A stretch of 7,033 nucleotides of DNA from Alphaproteobacteria bacterium. Its GTDB lineage: Bacteria; Pseudomonadota; Alphaproteobacteria; Sphingomonadales; Emcibacteraceae. The position numbers and the translations under genes were made by a program. Positions 6,261 through 7,033 of the stretch are shown in pieces. The stretch is from positions 22,376 through 29,408 of the forward strand of contig NVTJ01000007.1 of the NCBI GenBank assembly GCA_002401545.1. The letters run 5' to 3'. Each line of letters starts with the position of its first letter. The stretch's first letter is position 1. The notes beneath the pieces were generated by a model. It was not told where the DNA came from. It saw only the letters and a program-made list of their open reading frames with translations, and ran no database searches.

Positions 6261-7033
6261 ATGAGGCAAATTAGCCCGTTTCTTGTCGCCCTATTGGCCC
6301 TTATTCACATATCGGCATGGGCGGAAGACTGTCCAAACCCGCCGGGCTGGATTCCTGAAAACCTGCCGGAATTACTGTTTGAGCATCACCTGTGGGCAAC
6401 GGAGGCACTGCCGCCGGATCCCAATGACCCGCGAAGGATGAATTTATGCCATGCCGATCTTTCCGGCATGGACCTGTCTGAAATTAATCTCTCCCATGCC
6501 AACCTGAGCATAACGCGCATGGTCGGCACGGATTTCAAAGGAGCCATTCTGAATGGGGTTATTCTGGACGGTTCCTATATCAGCAACAGCAACTTTAAGG
6601 GGGCAAGTCTCAGCCGGGCCAGCTTTCGCATGACAGAAATCTCGGCTACAGACTTTGCCTATGCCCATATTGATCATGGACTGTTTCAGGATAGCAAAAT
6701 CAATAACAGCAATTTCACCGGCACCCGCCTTGAAAAAGCGAAATTCCGGCGGGCTGAACTCACAGACCTGAAAATGTCGAATGCGGCCCTGAACCGGGCA
6801 AGCTTTATGGACAGCAGCCTGAAAAACCTTGATTTCACCGGTGCCGACCTGAGCCAGACATTTTTTTCACGCAGCAGTCTGACAGGCGTGAATTTTTATT
6901 TTGCCAATCTATCGCGTGCAGATCTGGGAAACACAACAATACAGGATGTTGTTTTCAAAGAAGCCCTGCTTTACCTGAGCAATCTGAAGCACCTAAATAT
7001 TGGCGAAGAAAAGCGGGATAATATTGCCGAATT
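6261..7033 (+). CDS. Secreted pentapeptide-repeat protein (cut by right window edge)
   Basis: The visible 257 residues begin with a Sec signal peptide (cleavage probable after AWA, residue 21), then a non-repetitive segment (22-60, with Cys24), then pentapeptide repeats from residue 61 to 245. The repeats should fold into a right-handed four-sided beta-helix. The ATG is well supported: AGGA (6250-6253) lies seven bases upstream and the signal peptide starts directly. The best-known pentapeptide-repeat proteins, Qnr and MfpA, are cytosolic DNA mimics that bind gyrase. The signal peptide argues against that role here and for a periplasmic or secreted structural or binding protein. No enzymatic motif is visible. 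The frame is still open at the last base, beyond the regular repeats (from about residue 248, GEEKRDNIAE), so a further domain may follow. The function is unknown. It diverges from the periplasmic protease gene. Confidence 0.9.
   Translation, partial: MRQISPFLVALLALIHISAWAEDCPNPPGWIPENLPELLFEHHLWATEALPPDPNDPRRMNLCHADLSGMDLSEINLSHANLSITRMVGTDFKGAILNGVILDGSYISNSNFKGASLSRASFRMTEISATDFAYAHIDHGLFQDSKINNSNFTGTRLEKAKFRRAELTDLKMSNAALNRASFMDSSLKNLDFTGADLSQTFFSRSSLTGVNFYFANLSRADLGNTTIQDVVFKEALLYLSNLKHLNIGEEKRDNIAE
6441..6995 (+). repeat. 37 tandem pentapeptide repeats in one unbroken register
   Basis: Residues 61-245 of the secreted protein divide into 37 consecutive five-residue units without insertion or deletion, roughly (D/N/S)(L/F/I)xx(A/S/T). 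That makes about nine full turns of a square beta-helix at four units per turn. The second residue of each unit, the inward-facing core position, is always L, F, I or M. The last residue is mostly small (A, S, T, G or V; exceptions are M70, I75, L170 and L190). The units are degenerate at DNA level, so this is a protein repeat and not a DNA tandem repeat. Confidence 0.9.

Noticed and set aside
6444..6677. 77-codon frame antisense to the pentapeptide-repeat gene
   Set aside because: It lies inside a continuous repeat-coding frame of 37 units, and its translation resembles nothing.
6261..7033. Qnr/MfpA-type gyrase-protecting protein
   Set aside because: The signal peptide predicts export from the cytoplasm, where gyrase is located.

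Overview
The window looks like ordinary chromosome of an alphaproteobacterium of moderate GC. The bamD-recN-ligA gene order, the plant/alphaproteobacterial type of glutamate-cysteine ligase and the membrane-anchored retropepsin-like protease all point that way. The genus cannot be told from this sequence. No RNA gene, insertion sequence, CRISPR array, prophage or attachment site is visible, and no stretch over 300 bases lacks a gene.

Layout. On the minus strand, positions 2852 down to 1 carry an apparent operon: bamD (outer-membrane assembly lipoprotein), recN (SMC-like DNA repair ATPase, 24 bases further on) and ligA (NAD-dependent DNA ligase, only 2 bases after the recN stop, cut by the left edge). 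A divergent intergenic region (2853-2984) holds a perfect TATAAT box and a near-palindrome resembling a Zur (zinc uptake regulator) operator. It leads on the plus strand to a lone ZnuA-like zinc-binding periplasmic protein. That gene runs tail to tail, with 9 bases between stop codons, into gshA (glutathione synthesis) on the minus strand. Upstream of gshA, and probably co-transcribed with it, is a three-pass membrane aspartic protease of the retropepsin-like clan AA. Diverging from the protease is a secreted pentapeptide-repeat protein that runs off the right edge.

How the genes fit together. bamD, recN and ligA form a conserved housekeeping block: envelope assembly plus DNA repair and replication. 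In many alphaproteobacteria this block follows ftsZ-lpxC; here the upstream neighbour is instead the divergent zinc-binding gene, so the block probably has its own promoter. The zinc-binding protein has no permease or ATPase gene beside it and must rely on a transporter encoded elsewhere, or act otherwise. The protease and gshA have no obvious biochemical link.

No clearly new multi-gene system is visible. The most unusual item is the exported pentapeptide-repeat protein: 37 consecutive pentapeptides in unbroken register, with phenylalanine recurring every ten residues in strict alternation with leucine or isoleucine.
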